From: Lineus longissimus
Taxonomy: Eukaryota > Nemertea > Pilidiophora > Heteronemertea > Lineidae
DNA: 64,000 nt
NCBI RefSeq assembly: GCF_910592395.1
Contig: NC_088313.1
Location: 20,290,437 to 20,354,436 of the forward strand
Direction: 5' to 3'
In this document: in pieces, positions 48,826-63,600 of the stretch
Layout of the letters: each line of letters starts with the position of its first letter
Position numbering within the stretch: position 1 is the first letter of the stretch
Notes under the pieces: generated by a model
The model's database searches: none
What the model was told of the DNA's origin: nothing
The model's input: the letters and a program-made list of their open reading frames with translations, nothing else
Made by a program: the position numbers and the translations under genes

Positions 48826-51800
48826 TTTTAAGTTAATAGCTGTTGGCTTCTGCTACTGGGATCATGCTAGTCGGATCAAAGGAACGTAGGAAAGTCGGCT
48901 TGGCGGATGGCGCAGGGATGTAGTTAGTACGGGGTGACATGCCCCAGAAGTCACAAAAATGGTCAAAACGCCTGTCAAAAGTAAATGCCGGATTGACGGC
49001 AATCGTTTTCAAGCTCCTGAAGCGATTTTCTATATCGATCTATCCCAGTCGACAAGATTCATACGAAAATTCCCACTGGACCCCATTTGGCCCATGACTA
49101 TTGGGTACGATGGTTCAAGGGGAGATCCGGTAATTACACCTTAATCTTACTGTTATGGCATCGCTTTTCACCCCGTAATTCGACATGTCTGGTTCGCGTA
49201 TGCTAATAATAGGCAAGAGAGAAAACCGTCTAGCTCATGGAGATTTGTCGGATATCACTCCTGGGTATCGTTATTACGACCCGTGAGGCAAACTTCTGAC
49301 TGCTTGGTGTGATATCTTTGCATAAATATGTCATACATGTCATGCTAGTATGCTACTTCTTCACCCAGGAGTATAAGTAGGTATCATTCCTGGATGGGAA
49401 ATATTCTGCGATCAATCAGCTTCCCACCTAGAAGGAGTCATACTCCCAATGGACTAATGCTTTGGAATTCAACATCAGCTCCGACTTACTGACGATCCGA
49501 CAGACGAAGTGCCTCGCATTGTCAGTTTCATTTTGCTTGTTTGAACACTTTGTAGGCCTGATTCGATGTTGTGTAGTAAAAGTTAATTGGTTTATATCTT
49601 AGAATCGAATTTAAACCGCGTTATTGATTTAATTCTGAAGCCGCGCCCGAAGGAAGGTTGATTAAATGTCATAAATATATGATTCAAAAACGACTTGCCA
49701 TCATTGCGCATTAGAGTTATCATTATTCAAGTTAAAACCTTTGGGTTTTCGCAGACTAATATCTCGTTTAGAACGAAACTCCGGGTCCGTTGGATGAAGA
49801 TTTTTGGCAAAGATCACGTAATTTCCTCGTTTTGCTTGAATGCTTGCTACTTGTACTAATTGTAGTCAATATCATACGGTCCCTAATAACATCCGAATTC
49901 TTGCCTGTTTGAATAGTCGAAAAACGCCAAGTATCGCAATGGGATTGGTAATTATTAGTAACGATATAAGGCTAATTGGCTGGTCAATTACTAGTATATT
50001 GCCAATTTTGGCTCAGAGATAAAAGGCCGTCTCCCAGACAGAATACTAATTAATAATGGTAAGAAATTACTCTACAGAGGGTGAAGTCACATCAGTCTGA
50101 GATTGGCGAAAGGCCCCGGCAGTCCGAGCGACGATTGAAGGCAATTTTCTGTTTACTACCAGAAGCTTTTTGTTTGAACTAGACGACACGTTGAGCGAGT
50201 AGAGCAAGTAACTAGTATTAATAAACTTTCTAAGAGATTACATAACAAGCTCATGATCTGCATGCAAGTAATATGCCTGATCTGTGACCATCGGAATCTA
50301 CTAGCATCGCGCATGAATATCACTTTAATGCAGGCCATGCATGTGCAAATGAACAATCATCATCGTGACAGCAATTTCACTCTGAATCAACTCCGAAACC
50401 AACATTCTCGAAATCTACGGCTTTCTGCACCAAATCTTTGTAGCATTCATCCATGTGACAGTTATGCCGGCACTAGGATCAATCGATACTTTTTCTATGG
50501 AATTGCTTATAAGCGTGTTAAGATTGATTGATGAACGAAGACAAATCCGACATGAATAAACGTTTACCAATTGAAGAAGGAAATTCGTGCAAAAATGATT
50601 GGACTTGAGCCGCTTAAATCATCACAATTGGAGACAATTTAATTCCAAAAACAGAAGCGAGCCAATTGGAACTGGAAGAACGTTTTTATGGTTTCCGTTT
50701 CTGACTGTTCCTAATCGTGGTTTGCAGAACGCTGCAAACAGGAGAGTGACACGATGATGATGATTGCGAATTAAAGCCCTTCACCGATCGCAGTATTAAA
50801 CACAAAATTATCTTGGATTTTATTTTCATGTCGCTAATTGTGCTGACTTTTCACGTGTGAAACGTTCTCTTGTGCAATGTCAAACCACTACTCTCGCTCC
50901 ACCAACGACCACTTCCTCGAGTCCACCTTCGCCAATACAGGAGAAAAAGCTTTCGCGATGCCTCGCTGAGAGCGAAGAAGTATTTTTATTCTTCCGCATG
51001 ATAAATATGACTTGGCGTACCTCGAAACATCTTATCAACGGTCGCAGCTTATTAAGAGAAATGATGATACATGGTGTCACAGTTTTTGCTGATGTCCGGA
51101 GATGCATTATTCTTGGTCAGCCCTTTTTAAGTAGAGGTGTGTGGTGTGTTATTAAACCTCCGGTGTGTTTAGCAAGAATAATGTTTTGGAAACCATGCAG
51201 AGTTCCTGAGAAAGGCAGCGGGTATTTTCGCTTGACGGCAACGAGGTTCGGCCTAGTCGTCCGATTTGTCCAAGAATATAAGCTCAAAGGATAGGAGAGG
51301 TAATACCGAGTCGTCGATGTGATGGCCACCAGTATATAACAAGATATACTACAATGTCCGATACTTCTTTTGAGTAGCGACATCCGCCCGGTGCTTCAAC
51401 AAATAAGGCTAAATTTCAGCACTGCCTTATAGAGTGCATATTTTTGTCCCAGAACGAATTTATCTATAATACGAGCGTGAAGTCTTCTCTAAGGTATCAT
51501 TATCTCCAACATCCTCGATAAAGATGAGACGCCGCTGCAGGGAACAATAAGGTTACGAGATGCCTATCAGTTTACCAAACGGAATAAGTGTGGTAAGACT
51601 CGGCTGATGTAGATACAGCAAGCCCGCCAAACTATCTGCCTCGTCAAGAAATACATCCGGGAAACGTGCACTGGCATACAAAAAAGTACAGGCGGACGAT
51701 GGCAACATGAGATCATGTTTTCTGCAAATTACCGGGACACTTTTTGCGCAAACCTTTCTGCTTGATGACCGATTCCAGATTTCCGCCGTGCTGTTGCTGA

Positions 51801-54800
51801 AAGCTTTGTTGTCCCTTATGAAGTTGTATCTAAATTTTGCCTGTCACCCTTTTATACATACTTGCCAAATTTGTCTATAAGACGCCAGGTCTTGGCACCA
51901 AGTCTATCCTCAATCTTTTGGGAAATTAGAGTTGACGTCTAGCCTGGGTAATGCCTGTCCAATCATTCAGTTGTTCTGCTGCCACCACCAGGAATGGATA
52001 TGGCTTCTAATGCCAATCGATGTGCTTTGGCGCAAGTTATGGTCCACGGCAGTAACTATTACCCAGTATGCCAATCATTAATCCCGTCTTCACTTTACAT
52101 GCAGACCGTCAAGCTGCCTTCAGTGGCCAGGTCATGACACCCACTAACCGCCGACTTCCTTAGCAAATGGACTGGCTGTCTCTGAGTCCCTTCTGGTCTC
52201 ATTACCCATCACCATCTCCTCAAGGGGCGAGAACACTTCAGCTTGGTTCGTCAGCAAAAAGTGTGTCCTCACTTACCTATTCAAGGTGTTTTTTGCAATC
52301 GACGCGTTTTCCTTCTCAACAGGGGCAAGAAAGCAGCCATCAACCACCCGAATTGGTTCATCAACACGACCCAGCCGCATGTTGGTCCGTGAAAATTGGC
52401 AGGATCAGCCACTGTGGCAGAAAATTGAATCGTACCTTTTTTTCGGCCAATCGTAGTCTGCCTCATTTCTCTTTGTGATCAAATCTACTTACGCTTGGTC
52501 GCCGCTCCTTTCTCGACCGGTCCCTTACTGACAGATCAGTAATCGATCGATCAGTAGTGATTTGCTTTCTGCGGTAGAATATGGCGCCTTATGGCCCAGG
52601 GCTTATGCTAAAGAAAATACCTAAAGAATTGACGGATTATGATTGTTTCGATGTAAATCTTTTTGATTTATAGCCGTTGGTCTTTTCTGCGGAATATCAT
52701 GAATAGCGCAAGGTTGAGTAGTGTTCAAATTGAGAGTAACACATACCCCAGCTAGGATAAATACTCTCTTGATCAGCCTTTCTTATTTTCCTCAAGCTAA
52801 AAATGGCAAATCCGCAATTTTATCTGACTCGTTTCGATCAACACAATCCGAAAGGTTCACACGCTTTTAGACTGCAGACGCGCCCAATAACTCCTGGATT
52901 TCTACATCATTAGTGTCACATCAAAGCTTCGCCGAGATCTTTGCCGGTCGCCAGTTGGAAGTTCTCATTGCCACGAAATGAATGAAATATAGCAGTGGCT
53001 TACCGCTGGATCGTCTTTGTGTCCTTCAGCAAGGCACTCTACCCTACACTGCTTTATCATTTGAATGAGATGTAAAACCGAGGTTCCTTGTACCTAGTGT
53101 ATGCCAGCTGGCGGTACGGCATCTGGCAACGCAACCGCAGACGATCATGCAAGAGGGCAACATATCGGATAGTCCTCATTAATCTGATGGCTGACGGCGC
53201 CCATTAATTACTAGTACGACTGAGCGATATCAAAGTTGATAATAAATGCTCTGAGGGGAAGCCTGTCACCGTAATCATCAATCTGATATGTCTCAGTACC
53301 GGCGTGGCTACAAGCCAACCTTGCAACAGGTATTGGCGAAGGCACACGGCAATGACCGGGGACACAGCTGAGTGGTGACAGAAGCATTTATCACTGAGAC
53401 CGGAGATGAATACACAAGCTGAGGCTGTATATCGAGATTTATAAACAAGGCTCTCGCTATCATTAAAGAAAGCTGCTGTCTAACCCGACGACACCCGAAA
53501 TGATAACATATTCTCGGTTCTTCATTCAAGTTTGTGCTTGGCAGAATACCCATCCACGCTCCTTTGATCTCGTAGATTGTACTTTATCTTTAGAATCACT
53601 GATGATCCAGCGACGAAATTACAACGTTCGCTGCCTTGAGTTAGAGAAGATTGATTGAGATTTGATCAGACGGAACACGTGATATCGGCAAGCAGTGAGC
53701 CGGATAGATAATCTTGCAGGAACCTGTTAAGCAGTTAAACAGCGTCTTAATCATGGAATATTGATTATGGACGAACTTTGATCGCCACTTTCGGTTTTTG
53801 GTCAGACTGTTGCCAGAGATTCGAGCGAGGAAACCAGCATTGAAAAAGCTTGAATTCAAGAAAAGGGAACACGAAAAGGGTGTGGGCAATCTGATATGTA
53901 TGACCCAAAAATGATATTTTCAAGACCATGGAGACCCTTTGCCACATGAACATCACTGTCCAGCAATGCACCAGTTCAAGACACCAGAATACAGTTTATA
54001 AAATTGTTTGGCGTCAAAACGGTTATTTGCGTGGACGTAATATCAAGCATGAGCACATCTCGTCATTGATCAAGTGGCTCTTCTGATTCACATGACGCAT
54101 ATATCACCTCCTCCTTTAACGTTTTTGTTCTTTGTGACCTAACTGTCATTTTTACACATTCGGGTGAAGCCAATTTTTGTGTTATGTCGAAAGTAATAGA
54201 CATTTTATTAACGAAGTTAAAATGGGAGGCGCGGCAATTTCATACATCTTATCTCCATAATAATCTGACCAAGCGTTACAAAGTCGATTTTATTAGAGTT
54301 ATTGCTCATCCTGCATGAAATCATCCGAAAAACAGTCCTGTCGATGGAGCTAAAGAAATGCGTGCAAATGGGATGTGTTTTTGTCCGACGTCAATGGATG
54401 TCATCCGAGAATCGATTTGTTTATGACTCATCGCGCCATTGGTCATCGGCTATTCCAACATGGATTTACTGCCTCGTCTCTGATGAACTGTGTAGTGAAG
54501 CCAACCAAAAAACTAACAAGCTGCCGGGGAAATGTATAAATAAGTCCGGAGTTTCATTCCAAAATGATTTAGTGCAAATAGCTAGTCGTCTCCACAAACT
54601 AAACCTACAACAAAATATCCTTTAGGGAAATATATTTTATTTCGTGAAAGTAAAGCAAACATTTCAGATTTATTTTCTATGTCGCTGTGATATATCTTAT
54701 ATAATGGCACCTCGTAAAATATTCAGCAGAATATATACCCTCAATCTACATTACGTGTATATTTTAGAACCCATAAAGGTGTAGAATTTTTGTACATGTA

Positions 54801-57735
54801 CTCAACCAAAACAACATGTAGTGTATACCTTCAGTAACAAGAAACCTTGAATCAGCATTTAAGATACAGTTTCTTCCCGATTTATCTGCCTTCAAGAGGC
54901 CTTCACTACCCATTGCGTTTGCAGAATCTCGGCTTTCATCGGCCTTCATTCATATATACTATAAACAATAACAAGATTGGTGCCAGCAATAAATAAGATC
55001 GTAAATTGTCTTAGTGAAAGGAAAACTGATGGGTGGACAGGGTCTGCATAGCTAGCTGTAGCCAGATATCGATAAGTCGGGTAAGGAATGAGTAATATTC
55101 CAGGGACGAGGGGAGCTAGAAGATATGTCACGCAATATTAACATTGGACGTCGGAGAATAGTTAATTCATGTCCGTGCGAGACCTTAATGCTTATGATCG
55201 ATGCCGTGTTGATCAGAATAAAATAAACTATAGTAAAGAACCTTAACACATTTGTCACGATCAACTTGATTTTTATGACTTTAGCTTTCAATACCTTCAT
55301 GCAGAGAGTATCAGTTTGAAACCCGAATCTTGTCCAAAGAAAACGAATTTTCTTCTCATGCTGATAGTTCTATCGCAATACAAGGTGGATCTGAACCTCA
55401 AAGGTGTGGCTGGAAACTGGAAACCTGACTTTGTAGCTCAGAACTTGGCTTCGAGAATTTTTCAAAAACTTGGTGGCACTCAATACTAATTATTCCTTGC
55501 AAATGTACTGCATCACCTGTAACTGAATCAAGATTAACTTTCCAGTCGGCCTACCTCAACAAATCGAGCGCTCATGAAAAAAAAATCGACAAAAACTTGT
55601 CAGCTATTTTTGTTGCGAATTTCCTTAAAGGCAAATGAACAATGTGCTTGGCTGAAAAAGGATTCACGATCTATCACACCAGCTGTAAAAATATAAAAGC
55701 TGGCGTTCTAGCTTGTTTTTGATCTTAGATACGATAAAAGCTGTACTTTAAATATTGATGGAATGGCTTTGAAAGAGCATCGACGGATAAAAATCCCAGC
55801 AAAAAAGTCTTTGATGAAAGGTTAATCAAAGTGACGAGAGTCACGGAAGTACCGGTACATGTCTCATGGTTGACGTTTACAGTGAAGCCAAATCAAGTTA
55901 ACGAACTTCAAGTAGAGTTAAAAAGTGGGTTTTTGAAGCAGTTTTACTTTCGAGTGTGTTTCAAGTTACGGTCGAGGTTTGCAGATGTCCTTCGGAAACA
56001 ATAGCAAAGACATAAAAGTGAGTCCCTCCGCATTGACAGCAAGACTGACATTCGCCAAGGGCTATAGCTCCACAGTTATGATCACAAAAAAAAACAATAC
56101 TACGCTCTGCTACCATGTTGTAGTCCAATTTGCAAGAGGTCATTGAAGCTTGCTGACCAAATGGATACCGTTGACATTTGGCATGGCACAAGTTTATGAC
56201 TTCCTGCAGCTGGACTCGGCAATTACATCGAAGTACCATGTAAGGGTGACCTCACCCAACAAGGGATGACTTGCACCCATAATAAGTTACCTAAGCCGGA
56301 CAGTCAGTCCCGTTTGTAACAGATATGGAACCAGCAAACAATACCACCAACTTTCCAAATGGAACAAATTTTCCGACTTATTATCAACTTGATATGGATA
56401 TGCGTATCATTTGGTACATAGGTATCAGGCCAGCAGGCAAGGTCACCCTTGTAGGAGTGGATATCATCATCATTATCATCATCATACCCCCGCAGCCATG
56501 CAGTCATTGGCGCAATCCTGAGCTTTTGACGATGCCCGGATATCAATTTCACTAAAACCTAGGCAGAGAATACGACGGATATCATTCTTTTTATAATGGT
56601 ATTACACTTTGATTTATAATCTCAGCATAATGCTCACAAATGGCACGGTTCTTCTGAATAAAAATGTCAGCAAATGACAATATAAAAATAAAATGATTTG
56701 TCACGCGAATGATTAGGACTGAGTCTTGAATGCATGATACAGCAACAGATCGTGATTTAGTGATGGAGATATATCACTAGCGGTATAGATCTACAGCCAT
56801 GCATTGGTTCATATCGTGTCCAATAAAAATTACGAAGATGATAAGAAAGAATGAGTTATTACGCCTTAGGCACACCAATTATGCGCCAATCTGGCCAGAT
56901 GCGTCCTGTCTTCGGCGGACTATTCATCAGTGCCCATAGCTTGGAATTGAATTGGTGAGTGTCGGCGAGTTTGCACACACATATGGGCCTGCACACTGTA
57001 TTTTGATGGTTTCAATCTACTTCTTTATATCAAATTACAAATCGCAAAGATATGTCTCTTCCACTGTTGCTTCAAGTGATACTATTTACAGAAAAAAATC
57101 CTTATTACATGCAAATCGAGGCAGCATAATTTCACTTAATGGTTTAATTGATGTTATCAAATTACTGTTAATTGGCGAAAAAATTATGTTAAGGTCATGT
57201 CAAGTCAGCACGACCATCTCCTTGCTTAAGATAGTGACATTTCCTTACAATTATGTACAATAGTGTAATGTTTCTGCTCACGGGTGAGACGAGACGATGC
57301 TATGGGAAAGTTTACACGAGCATCAAATTGGGAAAAGTTTACGGGGGACATGACGTTTGCAGCCAATGTTAATTGACAGCCATCTCATGAGGAAGTTGAT
57401 ATAACTGCATGGTTATCTCCAATATACTCTAATCTCCCACTTACCTGTCCCATTCCTGAACCCGGAAAATCATCAGAAAATCCTAAGTCCAATAAAATGG
57501 GGTGGGGTATGGTCGGAAACAGAATGCCCTGGATCAATATTATAATTGTTCTGTCGACTTCCTTGTCACACCTCAGAGCCTGGCAAAGAATTACACTAGG
57601 CCTAATCGGGTGAGGTTACGGATGACCTCAGTGACATAACAATTACGTATTCTCCAAAACAGTATAAGAGAAGTTGGACAGTTCTTGTGTACTCATTGAT
57701 GTTTTTGTCAGAGGTTCGATTTGTTAATCGACGAG

Positions 57736-60048
57736 ATGCGTTTGTTTTGGATTTTTTGCTTTGCCATTGGATTTTGGGTCGTGAATTCGATGGATAACGG
57801 TGACGACGGTGATGGTGGCGGTAATGGTGGGCATGGTGATGGTGGTGACGACGGAGGTAATAATGGTGCGGCTAACGAAGGCCAAGAAAGGAGACATCTT
57901 CATGGCTACAGCTTGAATCAGCGTTTGGACTACGTGGATACTTTTAGGCTGCACCAAGCGATGGGCATTGCGCATGCCCGGTCTTGTCGTTCTTTTGCCG
58001 TACATCACCGCATCCATCCAAGGACATTCTCAAGATGGCTAGACCAGTATGAAGAGATGTCGGAACGCCGCGACAGGTGCACCCAAATTGAGAGGAGACG
58101 GCGGAGGATTCGGCAGCATGGCAATGATGAACAAGGTAACTCATTTTTGTCAGGAATTTACGAAAGATGTACAATTTTAAGTGAAGTAGGCCCATAAGAT
58201 TAAGGCCTGTACTCACTGACGCGTTTTTCCGCCGCATTTTCACCGCCGGGCGGGGAATCCTTTGTTCACCTAATGAATAACAATTGATTTCCGCGCCTCG
58301 GTGAAAACGCGGCGCAAAAGCGCGACAGTGAGTTCAGGCTTTCACTGTGAAATGAGGTTTTATCCATAGTTCGACATTATTCAGGGACTCTTCTTAGATT
58401 TCAGGCATACTCTACTCTTCTCCCCCTCCGATTCATCCCTTCACCGTCTGCTTGATAGGCCTACCGTTTGTCCTTTTCAGCGTTTTGGGCAGACATGGAA
58501 AATCAGCTCAACGACTGGTTTATTCAACGCCGCCAGCATGGAATTCCAGTATCCGGGATCGATCTCCAGTCACAAGCAGCCAGAGAATACAGACAATGGT
58601 GGACTAATCTGACGGAGGAACAAAGGCAGCAGACGAGAGCGCAAAGGCCTCGCAATCAGGATTTCCGAGCGTCAGATCACTGGCTGACCCGATTCAAAGA
58701 AAGGTAAAAACAACGAAGCCATTTCGTAAATTGGTATCTCACTTGGGTTGGGTTCTCTCACAACTTTTGTTCTGCCATAATGGAATAATGGGCCCAATGA
58801 CCAAGAAATGGACAGTAATGGGGGAGTAAGCTACGTTTTTCAAAGCTAAAAGTGGTCTCCTTTTCCTTTCAGAAAAAGAATAAGCCATCGAAGAAAGAAT
58901 AAGGACACGCGAACCCTCCCCGACAACGCTATGGAAATAGCGGCCGTCTATCGTAGGGAAACGTCTCAAATCATCCAAAATGGAAATTTCCATGTGATCA
59001 TCAACATGGATGAAACATTTGTCAACTTTGACATGGTGCCGAAAACCACAATGGCTACAACAGGATCACATTCGATCGACATCAGATCCTCAAGAGGGAA
59101 CGGGAAGATTGGATGCACGGTAACCTTGGCCGTCTCCAGCGATGGACGAAAACTACCAGCTGAGGTCAACTTTAGGGGCTTGGATGCTGAAGGCGAAGTT
59201 ATTGCAGAACTGCGAGCCCATGCTCCCCAGAACGTGCGAGTAAGTAAACCTTTTCATTAACTAATCCTGGTTTATTAGCTGTTAGATGACCATATCATCT
59301 TCAACTGCCAATGGAGCTAGCTCTATGATCTGCCTGCTCCTCGTGTTTAATGGTCTTTTTACGAATCCTGTTCTATTTTTAGAATCATTGCAGTACGTTG
59401 ATCTTTGAAACCATTTCCCAAAGCTATCAGCTGGCTGAGCAACAATACAATCGGAGAATGAGTCATACATTTTCATGAATTGCACCGATTTATTCTTTAT
59501 TTCTAAACGAAACGTTTTAATCTTAGGTTACAGGTACTCCGAATGGCTGGGCAAGACATCAGTCATTGATCGAATGGTTGCAAGCCATTGCTGTGCCATT
59601 TATTGCCGGAGCAACCTTTCTCCTCATCTTGGATCGCTACCCTGCCCATAGACATCATCTGTTTACGGAGGAAATTCCGCGGCAAAATGGACAGGATTCG
59701 TTCATTCCTGGACGATGCACTTCAATTTTGCAACCTTTGGACTTAACTGTAAATCGCAGTTTTAAATGTCATCTCAGATTGGTGTGGAAAGCCTGGAAGA
59801 TTGGACATACCGAAGATGATGGACACTGTGATCAGATTTCCCGCCAGGAAGTAGTACGTATGATCAGTCTCGCCTGGGAAAGAGTGGCATTCCAAGTGAT
59901 AGTCAGTGGGTGGAGACTAAGTGGACTTCTTCCGGACGGGAATGACGACCCAGTGATCCCGCATCCAGCAGATGGGGAACTTGAAGAGGTTAATGATGAG
60001 CTTGAGTTTGACCCTGATGACGCTGATGTTGACTTTCATGATGAATAA
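57736..60048 (+). CDS. Pogo-like DD35D transposase
   Basis: Four exons: 57736-58135, 58481-58703, 58873-59239 and 59527-60048 (503 aa). If ATG 57790 is used instead the protein is 485 aa and starts MDNGDDGDGG. All introns are GT-AG and in phase, with no stop or frameshift. A Gly/Asp-rich N-terminus is followed by a helix-turn-helix (about residues 55-115: SLNQRLDYVDTF ... RTFSRWLDQYEEM), then a CENP-B/Tc5-type second HTH (ASDHWLTRFKERKRIS, about 192-212). The DDE_1 catalytic core has D about 254 in INMDET, D about 366 in LILDRYPAH and D about 402 in SILQPLD. Spacing of the last two is 35 residues (DD35D). The acidic C-terminus resembles jerky/Tigger proteins. It cuts and pastes DNA by binding the element's inverted ends. 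The intact frame suggests a young or active element. Confidence 0.92.
58202..58342. mobile_element. Foldback MITE nested in transposase intron 1
   Basis: Within intron 1, AAGGCCTGTACTCACTGACG at the left and the complement of the right end, AAGCCTGAACTCACTGTCGC, form inverted ends. Inner arms (CCGCATTTTCACCG against CGGTGAAAACGCGG) extend the pairing to about 45 bp per arm. There is no coding capacity. Confidence 0.75.
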
Positions 60049-60623
60049 AACCTTATCAGAATGTTAATCTTCTGTTCAATTTTTTCTTTAATGCCCATTA
60101 TCAGGCAGTAGATCACCCTGTTCTTTCGTCCCAGTTCCAATCTAGTGACTTTACCCTTCCATGTCAAAGACGAGGCCACTCTTTTTAACTACAGGTGATG
60201 AAATCAACAATCAGGCCCGATCACAGTTTAAAGACTCCTTGTGGGTGTTCCTAGACCACTTCACTGCTTAACTGCAGAATAGCCAGGACTCTTCTATAAT
60301 CACCCTTATTCCATTGGGCAATTGATCGGTTGTAGTAGCTCCCATTGTGTAAATACAGTGTGTTAAATGGTGAACGAATCGCCACAGTGATCTTGAGCTG
60401 TTACGAAACCGTGACCCTAATTGCCCCGGTCGCCCAGCCGCAGTACACGTAAACGACTACGTGACTAGGCAAGATTGTCGTAAAGCCTTACAGTGTCCAT
60501 TGTCATGTCACTACTCCAGGCTGTTCCATAAATTGAGCTCTGCCCCAACCAAAATTAGCAATATTCGGACTTAGTCACTTGCGATAGGGTTTGGAAATGG
60601 GACAGGTAAGTGGGAGATTAGAG

Positions 60624-63600
60624 TAATACTGTAACTTTACGTTATTATTTGTCATATCCAGCTATCCTGAAACAAGTGACTGAGCAGTGATTAAAAGTGA
60701 TGGGTAGGCCTATCCTAGAGGATGGTCCCTATACAATAATTCGAGCTAGAACGTTCATAAAAACTTCATTGAGTGTTTTTAGCATATCAGGAGAGTTTAC
60801 AGTGTTGCTTTGTTAATCATAACGAACACACAACACGGTTATTGTGAGTAATGAGATAGGCCCATTAACAGCTAATGCCACCAGAAATATACCACTTTTT
60901 AGAAAGCCGTATTCATCTCTTTGTAACGGGTCTGTGGTGATGTAAAACGCTTAAACAGACATGAAACGCTGCATCCAGTGCTTTATCAACTTATCACATC
61001 GTAACGTATAGCATTTTCTTAATGACGTGCGACAGAGGGTGAAATCGATACCCCGTCGTTTGATTATGAATTGATATATTGATACTGCTGTAACATTTTG
61101 TAGGCCCTACTGCATGGTTCAGAAGAGTCAGTTCTTTCGCCATTGTTTGTTTTGCAGCCACATATTCCCTTGGCCTAGCAGGTATGCCATGGCACATAAG
61201 CTAATAACCAGTAAGTAGATCACGTTAGGGTCGAGGTATTTCCCGGGAATATTTCACACCTGTCATGCCTGTCACAGATGAATTTGCAGTTCGCGGCTGC
61301 AGTCAAGGGCCTAGGAATATCAAGGTCATGTCGGAGGGAATAGGACACCTGTGTATCTTTAGAACATTCTCGAACAGACAATGCCAAGTCATGTTATACA
61401 TGTAAGGATACGCATGGTTGGTACTTTAAACGGCCATATAGGAAACCAGAGATAGGACTACCTACTGCCGTACAAAAACTAGTATATACACAGAATGTAA
61501 CGAATTTAAAGTAATCCATGACACCATGGTGAAACGAAACGCATATTGCGAAAACCTGGTGGTGGCTTTTGATATCCCATACGAGATAAATACATTGCGT
61601 TGCAAGAATGAAAGAAAGTAATCATGGATGATTTTTCCATCCACGTGGGTGGGGCTGATCTCTCTCTCCCAAATTTCTGGAATCAAATTCACAGCCTGAG
61701 AAAAAATCTTGGCCGCGAATACATGAACGCACATGACGCAAGTTTTCAAAAGGTTCCTACTGAGAAAAAAAGCTATGCTCAAAGGTGAGAGTGAGTTATC
61801 AATAATTGTATGTCAAGGTAGGACCGATTCGTTTTGAAATATACGACATTTGCGATATCTGACGGTCCGATGACTGCTCAGTTGACGCGGCAATGATTCG
61901 AAAAAGATGTTCTTCCTTTCTTTAAACTTGCGACGATAGAGGCGGAATCGTGAATTGTGGGAATCGTGAACATGTATATGTAGAACACGATGATTGTTTT
62001 TTTTTCTGGTAAGCTTTGATAGAATGATTTGAAGGTTGATATGACCGCTTGAAATATGTCTTTCGAAAGCAATATCGTCAGTCATTTTATGCATGGATTT
62101 TTCGACTTAGAATATTGAATTGACTATACAGTTATGAAAACTACATATTATTTCTCGGGGATAAACTGTAAAGTGAATTCACCAGTCAAAGGAAAAAATA
62201 TACTGCTTTACTTCGCAAAGATAAATTTTTCATCCCAAACTTCGAAGAGATTTGCCGAGTGACATGTTGAGGCTGAGAGAGGTCTTTGCAGCATTTCCGG
62301 TAGTCACCTACACAGAATAAACGAACTAAAGAACGACTTCTATCAACTATACGTACTATGACAAGAAGAACTACATGATCCTAATTTCTGCCAGAAAGGA
62401 ACAGCGAATTTACAAACATCTTTCATGTCGTAAGTTTATAAAGTTCTATTTCGTTTGAAAGTATTGATTGAGTCAGTGGTGGAGAAGTCTTTTGTTAATC
62501 CTATCTTCTCTTAACGCGTTTTAGAATTTTTAGTCTGGCAGGTTTCGGATTCTCTAAAGGCAGCCACTGTGCACGAGATCTCAGGGAATCTGCTCATTCA
62601 AGCGGCTGCGAAAGTAAAACCAGAAAATTAAAACAGAACACAAGCTTTTGTTATTTTTCAGCTGTGGCAATCCTGACGTGTTAACCTTCAAAATCGCCTT
62701 TGAGAACATTTTCTTCATCAGTACTTGGCTTGTCGTAAACATTATCATTCAGTGTGCATATCCAACCGACTTAGGGCAATCCGAAAGAACTACTTATTTT
62801 GAAAAACATTTATTTCACTCTATAAAGATAGTGTAACACTTGGAAGACCAGTTCATTGGGAACTTACAGCTATATTTACCATTGTAATAAGGTGGTAACT
62901 TTGACTGACAACGGCAACTGGGCCGAGTTTGAAAAGTGAATTCCATCCATCACTTTTATTTTACACTTCAATGAATAACTGTGAATTAATCATACAACAG
63001 ATATCGTTGGAAATTACGACTGGTAAGACTACTGAGAAGTAGTACATGTAGAGTAGAACAGGCATCAATCCAAAAGAGCCTAGTTTTGGGCGGTGAAGAC
63101 AACCATGGCATAAATTTCAGTGGCCTTAGGTCGCCTGGTCTACTCGTTGACATCTGCCCGATCATCAGATAGCTCAAATATACTTGTAGACAATAAATTC
63201 AATTTCCACCTGCTACATACTCTGCACCGAAAAGTCCTTTTGATGATGTAGTCATGAGAATGCAACCACATATATTTGACCCAAATAGAAAACAATAGCT
63301 TATTATCACATCATAAATGCACATCATTTCATTATTATACATATCACACGCCACTGACAAGGTTGGGAGGCGCATTACCTTGACCTGCCGACATCTGGTT
63401 CAGAGGATATGAGCACATCACCCTGTCATGCCTATCACAGGCTTTTCTCGGCGTCGACCAACATGAAATAAAGGCGAGGGCCGGAAGATTCGCCTCAGAT
63501 TCACTTCACCAGTTGGGACAATCCATCAATCTCGATAAATCAGTAAGATTCACACCAACAATTCAACATGTTCAATATATCACTAAGATTAACGAAGATA

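Larger units (their letters stand above)
40557..57426. other. 17-kb gene desert
   Basis: No gene is supported. The longest frames (e.g. 50857-51294 +, 145 codons; 45184-45543 +, 119 codons) lack recognisable domains and clear splice partners. Notable simple sequence is a G12 run at 41979-41990, a G19 run at 43477-43495 and ATC repeats near 56461-56488. It may hold distal exons or enhancers of the GPCR, whose first exon must lie upstream on the minus strand. Confidence 0.4.
57427..60623 (+). mobile_element. Complete pogo/Tigger-like DNA transposon
   Basis: The element is bounded by TA at 57425-57426 and 60624-60625. The left end reads CTCTAATCTCCCACTTACCT and the reverse complement of the right end is the same; identity runs for 28 bp and then fades. 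The interior carries one spliced transposase gene (57736-60048) on the plus strand. The 3.2-kb length, TA duplication and DDE transposase fit the Tc1/mariner-pogo superfamily, although the termini do not begin with the CAG common in Tigger/pogo elements. Confidence 0.88.
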
